This document shows positions 50,737-59,740 of a DNA stretch of 64,000 nucleotides, piece by piece. The position numbers and the translations under genes are program-made. The stretch's first letter is position 1; each line of letters begins with the position of its first letter. The notes under the pieces are model-generated. The model searched no databases. It saw only the letters and a program-made list of their open reading frames with translations, and was not told where the DNA came from. Source of the stretch: DASREM01 sp035652095 (lineage in GTDB: Bacteria; Acidobacteriota; Terriglobia; Terriglobales; Acidobacteriaceae); contig DASREM010000011.1 of assembly GCA_035652095.1 (NCBI GenBank), positions 1-64,000 on the forward strand, in the 5' to 3' direction.

Positions 50737-51684
50737 TCAGATTCCGCCTTCGAAGATCTTCTTCGACAAGTAGCGCTCGGCGGAATCGGGGATGAGCGTG
50801 ACTACGCGTTTGCCTCTTCCCAGGCGGGCGGCGACTTGCAGAGAGGCGTACACATTGGCTCCGCCGCTGGATCCGGCCAGCACGCCTTCTTTCGCGGCGA
50901 GTTCTTTCACCATGCCGAAGGCCTCGGGATCTTTCACCATGAGGACCTGGTCGCAGACCGAGGCGTCGAAATTTTTCGGGATGAAGCTGGAGCCAATGCC
51001 TTCCACCTTGTGCTGGCCAGGAGGACCTCCGCCGAGTACCGAACCCTGGGTTTCAACGGCATATGCCAACACATTCGGAAGTTGCTCTTTCAAGAAGCGG
51101 GCGATGCCAGTGAAAGTTCCGGCGGTGCCTGAGCCCACGACCACCGCATCAATGCGGCCTTCCATCTGATCAAAGATTTCTCGAGCGGTGGTTTCGTAGT
51201 GATAATCGGGATTGGCGGGATTTTCGAATTGCCCGGCCATGAATGCGTTGGGATCGCTGGCGGTGAGTTCCTTGGCCCGCTTGATTGCGCCCTGCATGCC
51301 CTCGTCGTCCGGTGTGCGGGTCACCTGGGCGCCGAGGGCCCGCATGATCATGACTTTTTCTTCGGAAAATTTTTCCGGCACGAAAAGAACCACTTTGTAG
51401 CCGCGATTGACCCCAATCAGCGCCAGGCCGATGCCGGTGTTGCCGGCAGTGGCTTCGACGATGGTGCCGCCGGGCTTAAGCTTCCCTTCCTTCTCGGCGC
51501 GCTGAATGATGCCGATGGCGGCGCGGTCTTTCACGCTGCCGCCGGGGTTCAGGTATTCGAGCTTGGCAAAAACGTCCGCAGAATTCGCGGGAACAAGTTT
51601 CTTAAGTTGGAGGATGGGAGTTTCGCCGACGAGTTGCGTAATGTCGTCGGACACACGGAGCCTGGATCCCTCGATGGTTTTCAT
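50737..51684 (-). CDS. Cysteine synthase / cystathionine beta-synthase family enzyme
   Basis: A 315-residue fold-type II PLP enzyme with the Lys site in LEYLNPGGSVKDRAAIGII, the substrate loop EATAGNTGIGLALIG, and a PLP-phosphate loop GSGTAGTFTGIARFL; LAGSSGGANVYASL is near the end. It uses a serine-derived acceptor with sulfide or homocysteine; being next to the gamma-lyase/synthase suggests the cystathionine beta-synthase role without the regulatory CBS domains. ATG 51684 is chosen because KTIEGSRLRVSDDITQLVGE is the usual beginning; upstream frame to 51774 looks non-coding. Confidence 0.88.
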   Translation of the reverse strand: MKTIEGSRLRVSDDITQLVGETPILQLKKLVPANSADVFAKLEYLNPGGSVKDRAAIGIIQRAEKEGKLKPGGTIVEATAGNTGIGLALIGVNRGYKVVLFVPEKFSEEKVMIMRALGAQVTRTPDDEGMQGAIKRAKELTASDPNAFMAGQFENPANPDYHYETTAREIFDQMEGRIDAVVVGSGTAGTFTGIARFLKEQLPNVLAYAVETQGSVLGGGPPGQHKVEGIGSSFIPKNFDASVCDQVLMVKDPEAFGMVKELAAKEGVLAGSSGGANVYASLQVAARLGRGKRVVTLIPDSAERYLSKKIFEGGI

Positions 51685-51882
51685 CCGCACTGTACAGGGT
51701 ACGGAAAGCCGGGCGGTAGCGTCAAACGTAGAACTGTGCACGCGCACGCGGGGCGCAAGGTGGCCAGTTGACAATCTTTACGAACTGATGACAGGTGGAT
51801 GACATACGATCCGCAGAATGTTGTAACCTCGAAGCCCTCGACCTCGTAGTCAGCATTTGCTTCAAATCCAGGAGGTTCGCCT

Positions 51883-53085
51883 ATGCACAACTCTGCCAGC
51901 CGAAGGCTTTTCGCCGTGACCACCCTCCGTTTGAGACCTGCAGTCATTTGTCTGCTGCTGTTGTCTCTTGAAGGCGCTCCTGCGTTTGCGCAGGGACGAG
52001 TATTTCCCTTTCAGACCGGTCCTACGGGAGTGATCGTGCACAGCCAGTTTGGCGGCCAGATTTTTGGATTTGATATCGATCAAAACGGAAGCGAAGGCTT
52101 GCTTACTGAGGCGACTACGCTCTCCGGTGGAAGGGTGCTTGCCGCGGTCGAGACATTCGATCAGGCGACCGGCAAAATCATGAAAGTGGTCACCAAGACA
52201 ACGACGATGGACGACTTTCTGACACTGGGCGTCGTCGGTAATCAGGTCGGCTTGGTGGAACGCGAACACGTTCAGGGCTTTTTGAACATTACGCGCAGCT
52301 TCAAGACGCTCAATCCCCTGAGTTCAAACCGGTTCACCGGTTCCTGGACGCCACCGCTGCAAAAGAATGACCTCATCATCTCCGTCAGCCGGAACCAGGG
52401 AGTCTCTCGATCGGCAGTTCTTGCTTACCACAATGTAGGAGCCGGGCAGAGGTTCGTGTTTGGGACCGATGTGGGAGCCAATACCTTCAGCCCGCAGATT
52501 AACCTTCAGGACCCGACATTTGCCAGCAACCCGCAAATCGCGTACGACGCTATTCAAAATACCGCCGTGGTTGCTGCCTCCGACGGTACAGTCGGTGGAC
52601 CAGCGCCAAAGATTGCGCTAGCTAACCTCGCAACTGGTCAAGTGACTGTGTTCAACGGCATTCTGGGTCCGGCACCTTTCCATCAGGGATTCATCAACGG
52701 CCTGGCGGTCGATGCTGACGACCAAATTGCCGTGACCACCACCGAAATTGACTTCCGCGTCGAGTTCTACGACTTGACGACGCACAACGGGTTCTCCGTC
52801 GTTCTACCCGGGGCCACCGGGCAACTGCAGAGCGGTTCCGACGTCGCGTACGACGCTGTGAACAAGTTGTTTCTGGTAGCTCAATCGGTGTCCAGCACCG
52901 GTTCAGGAAGCAGCATTCACGTGTACGACATTCAAGGGAACCTGGTGGAGTCGCTGAATGGTTTCAATTTCTCCAATTCATTCAACGTCGTCCCCACGCA
53001 CATCGGCTTGAATCCCGCAATCCGAACCGGGTACGTGGATGGTCCTGCCGCGGATGTGAGCCAGTTGCAGGCTTTCAGCTACTGA
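51883..53085 (+). CDS. Exported beta-propeller-like protein
   Basis: A 400-residue protein with a signal peptide (RPAVICLLLLSLEGAPAFAQ, cleavage after AFA) and repeated strand-turn words such as IFGFDIDQNGSEG, QIAYDAIQNTAVVAASDGT, INGLAVDADDQIAVTTTEID and DVAYDAVNKLFLVAQSV. The regular spacing of D-A-x-N elements suggests an NHL/SMP-30-like propeller. No catalytic site is visible. The ATG has AGGAGG upstream. Convergent with the VWA gene after 30 bases. Confidence 0.75.
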   Translation: MHNSASRRLFAVTTLRLRPAVICLLLLSLEGAPAFAQGRVFPFQTGPTGVIVHSQFGGQIFGFDIDQNGSEGLLTEATTLSGGRVLAAVETFDQATGKIMKVVTKTTTMDDFLTLGVVGNQVGLVEREHVQGFLNITRSFKTLNPLSSNRFTGSWTPPLQKNDLIISVSRNQGVSRSAVLAYHNVGAGQRFVFGTDVGANTFSPQINLQDPTFASNPQIAYDAIQNTAVVAASDGTVGGPAPKIALANLATGQVTVFNGILGPAPFHQGFINGLAVDADDQIAVTTTEIDFRVEFYDLTTHNGFSVVLPGATGQLQSGSDVAYDAVNKLFLVAQSVSSTGSGSSIHVYDIQGNLVESLNGFNFSNSFNVVPTHIGLNPAIRTGYVDGPAADVSQLQAFSY

Positions 53086-53115
53086 GAGAGCGAGGGACTA
53101 GCGAGCCGCAGTTGC

Positions 53116-54261
53116 TTATTCTCCGCCCTTTTCTTGTCCGGGATAGTAACCCGTGCGGGTGCGAACAACCAGCTTGTTGTAACCCTTGGCGTGAGCGTCG
53201 ACACGGATCGTGCGATAGCCGCCGACACTCTTGGGAGTGGTGGGGGCGTAACCGATGGTGTATTGGTTACGGATGTCGTGGGCGATGGTGCGACTGATCT
53301 CGTCCACTTCATTGACGCTGCGTGGCAGGAAGGCAATTCCACCGGTGCGCTCGGCGAGGGTCTGGAGTGCACGGCGGGCGCGACGCGCTTTCTCGTCCCC
53401 TAACAATCCGATGGCATACACCGTCGGCCCATTCTCTTCCTGCAGGCGGCGAACCGCCTGTTCCAGAGACTCACGGCTGGCGTTGTCTTCGCCGTCGGTA
53501 ACGACGAACAGAACTTTCTTGGACAACTTTGCGTTTTTTGCCAGGTGATCGGCGGAGGCGACGACCGCGTCATATAACGCCGTGCCGCCGCGCGATTCCA
53601 GTTTTTCCAGGGCCTCCCCAAGTTTTTTCACATCGCCGGTGAAATCCTGGTCGAGGTAATACTCGTCATTGAAATTGACGACAAACACCTGGTCCTGGGG
53701 ATTGCTGGAACGCACCAGGTTCAGCGCCGCTTTATTTACCTTGTCTCTTTTTTCACGCATGGAGCCGGAGTTGTCCACCACGATGCCCATGGCGACCGGC
53801 ACGTCTTCGAGGCGGAAATCCTTGATGGCCTGCGGCTGGCCGTTTTCAAAGACGGTGAAGGAATTGCGGTCCAGGTTGGTGACCAGGCGTTGTTTCTCGT
53901 CCACGACAGTGGCGTGCAGCACCACTTCCTGGACTTCCGCCTTGAACACGAAGGTCCCGCTGTCTTTATCGGGAGCCTGACTTTGATCTTGCTCCGATGG
54001 TGGAGCAGCTTGCTCGCCAGGCGCGTTCGCAGGAGCCTGCGATGGAGCGGCCTGCCCCGCGGGCGCATTCGCAGGTGCGTCGGATCCGTGGAACAACGGC
54101 GGTGGCGGGCTCGCTGGCCCTTCATTCTGGGAACCAGCGTTGGACGGAGCGGCAGTCGGTGGATTGGTGGTTGGAGCTGTGCTCTGTGCCCAAACTCCTG
54201 AACTCAGCAAGAAAATGACTGCTAGGAGCAGGGGTAGGGCGCGGTCATTCTGAAGGCGCAT
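53116..54261 (-). CDS. Exported acidobacterial-type VWA domain protein (first of a pair)
   Basis: A 381-residue exported protein. A signal peptide (LPLLLAVIFLLSSGVWAQ) is followed by a Pro/Ala/Gln-rich stretch to about residue 95, an N-terminal beta domain (VVLHATVVDEKQRLVTNLDR) and a VWA domain with MIDAS words DNSGSM, TALYDAV and VTDGEDN, ending YTIGYAPTTPK...GYYPG. This is the layout of the acidobacterial VWFA-related family, of unknown role, possibly adhesion or metal-dependent binding. ATG 54261 overlaps the upstream VWA gene by 17 bases, so they are co-transcribed. Confidence 0.85.
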   Translation of the reverse strand: MRLQNDRALPLLLAVIFLLSSGVWAQSTAPTTNPPTAAPSNAGSQNEGPASPPPPLFHGSDAPANAPAGQAAPSQAPANAPGEQAAPPSEQDQSQAPDKDSGTFVFKAEVQEVVLHATVVDEKQRLVTNLDRNSFTVFENGQPQAIKDFRLEDVPVAMGIVVDNSGSMREKRDKVNKAALNLVRSSNPQDQVFVVNFNDEYYLDQDFTGDVKKLGEALEKLESRGGTALYDAVVASADHLAKNAKLSKKVLFVVTDGEDNASRESLEQAVRRLQEENGPTVYAIGLLGDEKARRARRALQTLAERTGGIAFLPRSVNEVDEISRTIAHDIRNQYTIGYAPTTPKSVGGYRTIRVDAHAKGYNKLVVRTRTGYYPGQEKGGE

Positions 54262-55261
54262 AGTATCCCGTCTTGGCATAGACCCGGAGCGGCGGCAATC
54301 CCTTTGGGGGGATCAGCTTTACTTTTATCTTACGCCATTTGCCGTCGTGTGCCGGGTTCTTTGGACGGTATCCGAGTACATATTGGTTGCGTAGCTCGAT
54401 ACCAATTTTTGTAGCCACATCTGCCAAGTCATTGGGATTGTCGATGGTAAAGCTCCGTCCGCCAGTCAGTTCCGTTAACTCGCTGAGAAGTTGCGGGCCC
54501 AGGCGCTCTTCCTCGGTGGGGAAATAATGATCGTAGATGCCGATGGCGTACATCAAGACGTCGGCTTCTTTCACCAGCGACTTGATCTCGCCTTCGGTGT
54601 ATCGGCTGTGATTGTCTCCGCCATCGGAGATGACGAGCATCGCCTTTTTGGGGAATTTTGCCTGCCGCATTTTGCTGACACCAAGGTAGATGGCGTCCAG
54701 CAGCGCGGTGCGTCCTTTGGGGATGGTGTAAATCAGTTTTCCCTGGATTTCTTCCACCGATTGCGTGAAGTCAGAAATCTCATCCGGCTTGTCGGCAAAG
54801 GTGATCATGAAGAACTCGTCCTGCGGGTTGGCGGTCTTGAAAAACTCGACCACGGCCTCGCGGGCACGCTCGATCTTGCTGCTCATGCTGCCGCTCATGT
54901 CGAAGATCACGCCCAGCGAAACAGGCGCGTCTTCACTGGAAAAGTGGCGTATTTCCTGGGCATCTTTCCCCTCGAACAGGGCAAAATTGTCCTTATCGAG
55001 GCCCGTCACCAGTCGGTTCATCGGATCGGTGATCGTCACCGGAACCAGCACCAGGTCGACATCCACCTTCAGCGGCTTGGTATGCGTCTTCAGGGCGGGA
55101 TCAATCTGGTCCTGAGGCTGCGCGGGCTCAAGGCGCGGCCGGATGTGGACATCGTCAGCCTGGTTCTGCGCCCACAGGGCTGGGGTGAAGCCGGAACAAA
55201 ACAGGATCGCGACGGAAAGGACAAGTCCGATCATGACAGCCTGATCTCGAGTGCACAGCAT
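54245..55261 (-). CDS. Exported acidobacterial-type VWA domain protein (second of a pair)
   Basis: A 338-residue paralogue of the gene after it. A signal segment (AVMIGLVLSVAILFCSGFTP) precedes the linker, the beta domain (VDLVLVPVTITDPMNRLVTG) and a VWA domain with DMSGSMSS, GRTALLDAI and VISDGGDN, ending NQYVLGYRPKNP...KTGYYAPSE. ATG 55261 is preferred because AGGAAG lies six bases upstream; the in-frame ATG 55348 lies upstream of it and reads like non-coding sequence. It is first in the two-gene unit, divergent from the DUF1015 gene. Confidence 0.84.
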   Translation of the reverse strand: MLCTRDQAVMIGLVLSVAILFCSGFTPALWAQNQADDVHIRPRLEPAQPQDQIDPALKTHTKPLKVDVDLVLVPVTITDPMNRLVTGLDKDNFALFEGKDAQEIRHFSSEDAPVSLGVIFDMSGSMSSKIERAREAVVEFFKTANPQDEFFMITFADKPDEISDFTQSVEEIQGKLIYTIPKGRTALLDAIYLGVSKMRQAKFPKKAMLVISDGGDNHSRYTEGEIKSLVKEADVLMYAIGIYDHYFPTEEERLGPQLLSELTELTGGRSFTIDNPNDLADVATKIGIELRNQYVLGYRPKNPAHDGKWRKIKVKLIPPKGLPPLRVYAKTGYYAPSE

Positions 55262-55473
55262 GGTAGCTTCCTGGGGCCGGGACGGGGCCGAGTGGAGGGT
55301 TCGTGCTCGGGTTCGGACGGGAGACCCGCTCCCAAACTGGCGGGCCATGATGACCTCGATTGCGGCGATAGTATCACATTGGGAAAGGGGCGCGAGCCTT
55401 TTTCCTGGCGGGTTTCGATGTCCAGCCCTGCGCAAAAGTTTGCCCAAGTTCGCCCTCGTTTTCGCACTCGGAC

Positions 55474-55501
55474 TTGTCGCGGCCTGCAGCCTTGCTACAA
55501 T
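55474..55501 (+). promoter_or_regulatory. Promoter immediately before the DUF1015 gene
   Basis: TTGTCG (55474-55479), 16 bases, then TGC-TACAAT with TACAAT at 55496-55501, an extended -10 form. It would start RNA near 55508, so the start codon must lie after that, which supports TTG 55516. Confidence 0.4.
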
Positions 55502-55515
55502 TCCTCGACCCCATC

Positions 55516-56811
55516 TTGGCCTACATTCAACCATTTCGGGCGCTCCGTTACGACCCGGCCAGGGTACCCGTGTCTGAGGTTGTTACCCAGCCCTACGACA
55601 AGATCACTCCTGAGATGCAACAGCAGTACCATGACGCGAGCCCTTATAACCTGGTTCGCATCATCCTGGGAAGACCGGAGCCCGGGGATGGTGACCATAG
55701 TAACGTTTATACCCGCGCCGCCGAACATTTTCAGCAGTGGCGCCAAACGCATATTCTGCGGCAGGACAACAAACCCTCTTTGTACTACTATGTCCAGCGC
55801 TTTGCGCCTCCGGACGGCGGAACTTCGGTCGAGCGCCGCGGTTTCATCGCCTTGGGGAAAGTTGAGGACTACTCCGCCGGCATCGTATTTCGCCACGAAC
55901 AGACACTCTCCAAGCCCAAAGCTGACCGGCTGAACCTGTTGCGAGCCACGCGCGCGCATTTCGGCCAGATTTTCATGCTGTACAGCGATCCCAAGCGCGA
56001 GATTGAGGGAGTTCTGGCACGCGACGCGCCTCCCGAGATTGATGTGAAGGACGAATACCGGGTTCAGCACCAGGTCTGGCCGATTTCTGACCCGGGTACG
56101 ATTGCGTTCGTGCACAACCAGATGCTGGACAAAAAGTTGATTATCGCCGACGGCCATCACCGCTATGAAACTGCTTTGAACTACAGGAACGAGCGGCGCG
56201 CCGGAGAACCCTGCGACAAGGCATCTTACGAATTCGTGATGATGACGTTCGTGAACATGGACAGCCCTGGCTTGCTGATTCTTCCGACACACCGCGTGGT
56301 GCATGGGTTGGAGAACTTCTCAAGCCAAAGATTTCGTCAAAAGGCCAGCGAGTTCTTCAGCGTAGAGGAAGTGGATCCCGAGATCGATGGCTCGCGGGCG
56401 AACGTCATCCTGCGCCAGGCGGGGCAGGTTGGGACGGCCTTTCTTGCGGTCAGCCGGGACCGCGTGTTTCTACTGGATCGGCCGCGCGTGCCCGATCCGA
56501 AGCTGTTCGCCGGATTGTCGTTCCGCCAGCAACAACTCGACGTCGTGCAATTGCACAAAGTGGTGCTGGAGCATGTGCTCGGAATTTCCGAAGAAGCGAT
56601 TCGAAACCAGCAGAATGTGCGTTACTTGCGGGACACAACCCAGGCCCTGCGCGAGGTTCGCAATGGAGAGGCAGACATTTCCCTGCTGATGAACCCGGTG
56701 CGGATCGAGCAGGTGCGGGATATCGCGTTTGCGGGCGAGGTATTGCCGCAGAAGTCCACCGATTTCTACCCTAAGCTGCTGAGCGGACTCACCATTTATG
56801 CGCTCGCCTAA
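55516..56811 (+). CDS. DUF1015 family protein
   Basis: A 431-residue member of the DUF1015 family, widespread and uncharacterised. The usual beginning AYIQPFRALRYDPARVP is read from TTG 55516, supported by the promoter just upstream; the longer frame would begin before the promoter. Conserved words: TQPYDKITPEMQQQY, IIADGHHRYETALNYRNERR, MTFVNMDSPGLLILPTHRVV. Some family members have been linked to small-molecule kinases, but nothing here proves activity. It overlaps the amidase gene by 14 bases. Confidence 0.85.
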   Translation: MAYIQPFRALRYDPARVPVSEVVTQPYDKITPEMQQQYHDASPYNLVRIILGRPEPGDGDHSNVYTRAAEHFQQWRQTHILRQDNKPSLYYYVQRFAPPDGGTSVERRGFIALGKVEDYSAGIVFRHEQTLSKPKADRLNLLRATRAHFGQIFMLYSDPKREIEGVLARDAPPEIDVKDEYRVQHQVWPISDPGTIAFVHNQMLDKKLIIADGHHRYETALNYRNERRAGEPCDKASYEFVMMTFVNMDSPGLLILPTHRVVHGLENFSSQRFRQKASEFFSVEEVDPEIDGSRANVILRQAGQVGTAFLAVSRDRVFLLDRPRVPDPKLFAGLSFRQQQLDVVQLHKVVLEHVLGISEEAIRNQQNVRYLRDTTQALREVRNGEADISLLMNPVRIEQVRDIAFAGEVLPQKSTDFYPKLLSGLTIYALA

Positions 56812-58225
56812 CGCCACTGGACGCCGCGCAGCGGTCGGGATTGGCTTTATGGTACTCGCGGCAACTTTGAGCTTGATCCTTTCTGCCGCTCCGGAAGAGA
56901 AACGGATCGCAATCTACTCTAATGTAGCGAACTACACACTCAACCTGGTCAGCCGAAATGGGCAGGACTACGTAGGGTTACTGGAAATCCTGGAGCCCCT
57001 GGGGACGGTTTACGCAAAGGGGGACAGTAGCAAATGGAAACTTCGCTACAAGGATGTGGACGGTGAATTCTCGGCGGGCAAGACTCGTGCCAAGGTTCGC
57101 GGACAGAGCTTTGATCTGCCGGCCAATTTCCTTCTCGAGAACGGGCGAGGACTGGTTCCGATTTCCTCCCTGGTGACCCTGTTGCCGCGTTTTCTGGGAG
57201 GGCCGGTCACCTTTCATCAGGAGGCACGACGGCTATTTGTCGGCGATGTGGCAGTTCACTTCACCGCGCAAATGGTGAGAACCGCGCCGCCCTCGCTGGT
57301 GCTGAATTTCACTTCTCCTGTAAATCCAAGCATCGCAACCGAACCGGGCAAGTTGCGAATGGTATTCACGCACGAACCGCTCGTCCCTCCGGGAACACAA
57401 AACCTGACCTTTGATAACAGGATCATTCCTTCGGCCAGTTATCAGGAAAATAACGGGGCGGTGGAATTGTTGATCAATGGAAGCGCTCCCCTGTTTGCGA
57501 AATTCAGTAACGATGGGCGCACCATCACGGTGATTGCCGCAGTGGAAGCGGCTAACACGGCGCCCTCCAGCGAGACCGGTACGACATCGTCAGCTCCAGG
57601 CATCACGCCAGCGACGAGCGTGCCGCCGCAACTCAGGAAATATTTTGCCGTGGTGGACGCCGGCCACGGAGGCGACGAGCGGGGCGCGGCGCTGGGCGAA
57701 CAATTGGTTGAGAAAGATGTGACGCTGGCTTTCGCACGCCGTTTGCGCCAGGAACTGGAGAGCCGGGGCCTGTCGGTCCTAATGGTGCGCGACACCGACT
57801 CGAGCATCGCACTCGACCAACGAGCTTCCCTGGCCAATGTGACCCATCCGGCAATTTACGTGTGCATTCATGCCGCCTCACAAGGAAATGGGGTGCGGCT
57901 CTATACAGCGATGGTCCCGAACGTGGGCGAAAGCCACGGTCCGTTTCTGGCGTGGGACAACGCACAGTCGGCGTTCCGGATCGCGAGCGAAACGGCGGAA
58001 AACAGCATTACCTCGGAGCTGCAACGTAAACAGATTCCGGTACACGGATTGATGGCGCCGTTACGTCCGCTGAATAACATCATTGCCGCCGCCGTAGGGG
58101 TAGAACTGTCTCCTCGGGGCAGCGATACCTCGGAACTCACTTCGGCCCAATATCAGCAACAGGTAGCATCATCGGTAGCGGCGGGAATCGTGCTGGTGCG
58201 CGACAAACTGGAGGCGATCCGATGA
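56798..58225 (+). CDS. N-acetylmuramoyl-L-alanine amidase (Amidase_3) with a stalk-like N-domain
   Basis: A 475-residue exported enzyme that cuts the amide between muramic acid and the peptide of peptidoglycan. A signal segment (GIGFMVLAATLSLILSAAP) precedes a copper-amine-oxidase-N-like domain (about 35-150) and beta domain. The C-terminal catalytic domain has VVDAGHGGDERGA (zinc His), the Glu after QLVEKDV, YVCIHAAS (zinc His) and the late GVELSPRGSD (catalytic Glu region). No LysM or SPOR is seen. Its stop overlaps the next gene by four bases (ATGA), so translation is coupled. Confidence 0.86.
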   Translation: MRSPNATGRRAAVGIGFMVLAATLSLILSAAPEEKRIAIYSNVANYTLNLVSRNGQDYVGLLEILEPLGTVYAKGDSSKWKLRYKDVDGEFSAGKTRAKVRGQSFDLPANFLLENGRGLVPISSLVTLLPRFLGGPVTFHQEARRLFVGDVAVHFTAQMVRTAPPSLVLNFTSPVNPSIATEPGKLRMVFTHEPLVPPGTQNLTFDNRIIPSASYQENNGAVELLINGSAPLFAKFSNDGRTITVIAAVEAANTAPSSETGTTSSAPGITPATSVPPQLRKYFAVVDAGHGGDERGAALGEQLVEKDVTLAFARRLRQELESRGLSVLMVRDTDSSIALDQRASLANVTHPAIYVCIHAASQGNGVRLYTAMVPNVGESHGPFLAWDNAQSAFRIASETAENSITSELQRKQIPVHGLMAPLRPLNNIIAAAVGVELSPRGSDTSELTSAQYQQQVASSVAAGIVLVRDKLEAIR

Positions 58226-58818
58226 TCCCGCGACATCTGATCATTGGTGTCGCACTCATGCTGGCCGCAGCCCTGGGCATGAGTCTTTATGTGTGGCACA
58301 TGCGAAGTACGGCCACGTACAGTACGCCCGCGGCAGTGGATGCTCGCCCGGTGCCAGCCCCGGTCTCCGGTCCCTCCGAGCAGGTCACGTTATGGGTCGC
58401 CTACGACGTTCCGGGCAACGTCCGGCCCCAGGGTGCCCGCATTCCACTTCCATCGGGACGGCAGGAACGGGCCCAGGAACTGCTGCGTGCACTGATCGGG
58501 CTCTACCTGAAGAAGGATTCTTCGCACCCGCTGGGGGCAGGATCAGAGATTCGCGAGGTCTACCTTGTCGATCCTGGTCTGGCGGTGATTGATACCAATG
58601 CCGCCTTCGCCGATGGCCATCGCTCCGGAGTGCTGGTCGAGGAACTCACCGTAGCCTCTGTGGTGCAAACGCTGGCTTCGAATATTCCCGGCATCAACCG
58701 GGTCAGGATTCTTGTAGACGGGAAAACGCGCGATTCGCTGGCCGGGCACGCGGACCTTTCCGTCTCCTACGACGTTGGGCAAGTCAATCAAGTCGTGCAG
58801 CAGATGCAAGGGCCTTGA
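58222..58818 (+). CDS. GerMN domain protein
   Basis: A 198-residue protein with an N-terminal membrane helix (HLIIGVALMLAAALGMSLYV) and a GerMN-like domain: RAQELLRALIGLYLK, EVYLVDPGLAVIDTNAAF, GVLVEELTVASVVQTLASN, INRVRILVDGKTRDSLAGH. GerMN domains occur in exported, cell-wall-associated proteins, not only in spores. Coupling to the amidase suggests a cell-envelope role together. Confidence 0.82.
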   Translation: MIPRHLIIGVALMLAAALGMSLYVWHMRSTATYSTPAAVDARPVPAPVSGPSEQVTLWVAYDVPGNVRPQGARIPLPSGRQERAQELLRALIGLYLKKDSSHPLGAGSEIREVYLVDPGLAVIDTNAAFADGHRSGVLVEELTVASVVQTLASNIPGINRVRILVDGKTRDSLAGHADLSVSYDVGQVNQVVQQMQGP

Positions 58819-58860
58819 AGTCACAGCCTGAGTTCCCAAGCGGCTGTTAGAATCCCAGGA

Positions 58861-59598
58861 ATGATCTACCGCAGCGATAACCGGGCGCCCGACCAGCTTC
58901 GGCCGGTGAATATCATTCCCGATTTCATTCACACCGCCGAAGGCTCGGTGTTGATCGAGGTCGGCAACACGCGCGTGATCTGCACCGCATCGGTAGAGGA
59001 AACGGTGCCCGCCTTTATGCGCAACACTGGCAAAGGCTGGATCAGCGCAGAGTACAGCATGCTGCCCCGTTCCACCCTGACCCGCACTCCGCGTGAAGTG
59101 AGCAAGGGCCGGGCCAGCGGGCGTACCCATGAAATTCAGCGGCTGATTGGAAGATCGTTGCGTGCGGTGGCGGACCTGGACCGGCTTGGGGAACGCACGA
59201 TCTGGATTGATTGCGATGTGATCCAGGCCGACGGCGGGACCCGGACAGCTTCGATTACCGGCGCTTTCGTCGCGCTGGGCCTGGCGCTGGAAAAAATGGT
59301 GGAGGCGGGAACGCTCACCTCTGTTCCACTCAAAGACTTCATCGCCGCGGTCAGCATTGGCATCGTCGATGGCGAAGTCCTGCTCGATCTGGCGTACGAA
59401 GAGGACTCGCGAGCTGACGTAGACATGAACTTTGTAATGACGGCCGCCTACAAACTGGTCGAGGTGCAAGCCACCGCTGAGCACCAGGTGTTTGATGAAG
59501 CACAGCTTGGACGGATGCTGAGCCTGGCAAAGCAGGGGGTTCAGCAACTGATCGCGAAACAGCAGGCCACCCTGGGATCCTTGACCTTGCGGCAGTGA
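58861..59598 (+). CDS. rph: Ribonuclease PH
   Basis: A 245-residue phosphorolytic 3' exoribonuclease that trims tRNA 3' ends. Typical words: RNTGKGWISAEYSMLPRS, GRTHEIQRLIGRSLRAV, DCDVIQADGGTRTASITGAF, LLDLAYEEDSRADVDMNFVM. It has full length. ATG 58861 is directly preceded by AGGA and by a TGTTAGAAT word eight bases earlier, which could be an extended -10 that makes a nearly leaderless transcript. Confidence 0.94.
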   Translation: MIYRSDNRAPDQLRPVNIIPDFIHTAEGSVLIEVGNTRVICTASVEETVPAFMRNTGKGWISAEYSMLPRSTLTRTPREVSKGRASGRTHEIQRLIGRSLRAVADLDRLGERTIWIDCDVIQADGGTRTASITGAFVALGLALEKMVEAGTLTSVPLKDFIAAVSIGIVDGEVLLDLAYEEDSRADVDMNFVMTAAYKLVEVQATAEHQVFDEAQLGRMLSLAKQGVQQLIAKQQATLGSLTLRQ

Positions 59599-59675
59599 AG
59601 CAGGGTGGCGGGCAGGCTTCTTGTGACCGTTGTTCTGGCCCGCTCCAGTCATAAGGGTTACAATGATTTGCCGTT

Positions 59676-59703
59676 CCGCTCGTCTCCCGGTCGAGCGGGT
59701 TTT
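59676..59703 (+). terminator. Terminator-like hairpin after rph
   Basis: CCGCTCG (59676-59682), loop TCTCCCGGT, CGAGCGG (59692-59698), then GTTTTG. It lies between rph and the aldolase gene. It fits an intrinsic terminator for rph, but could also attenuate the aldolase leader. Confidence 0.45.
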
Positions 59704-59740
59704 GCTCAATCCTGGTACGACGCAATCATAGGAGGGATTT

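Noticed and set aside
54245..55534. A longer start for the second VWA gene
   Set aside because: The extra residues are Arg/Pro-rich, not conserved-looking, and the signal peptide with a good ribosome site begins at 55261.
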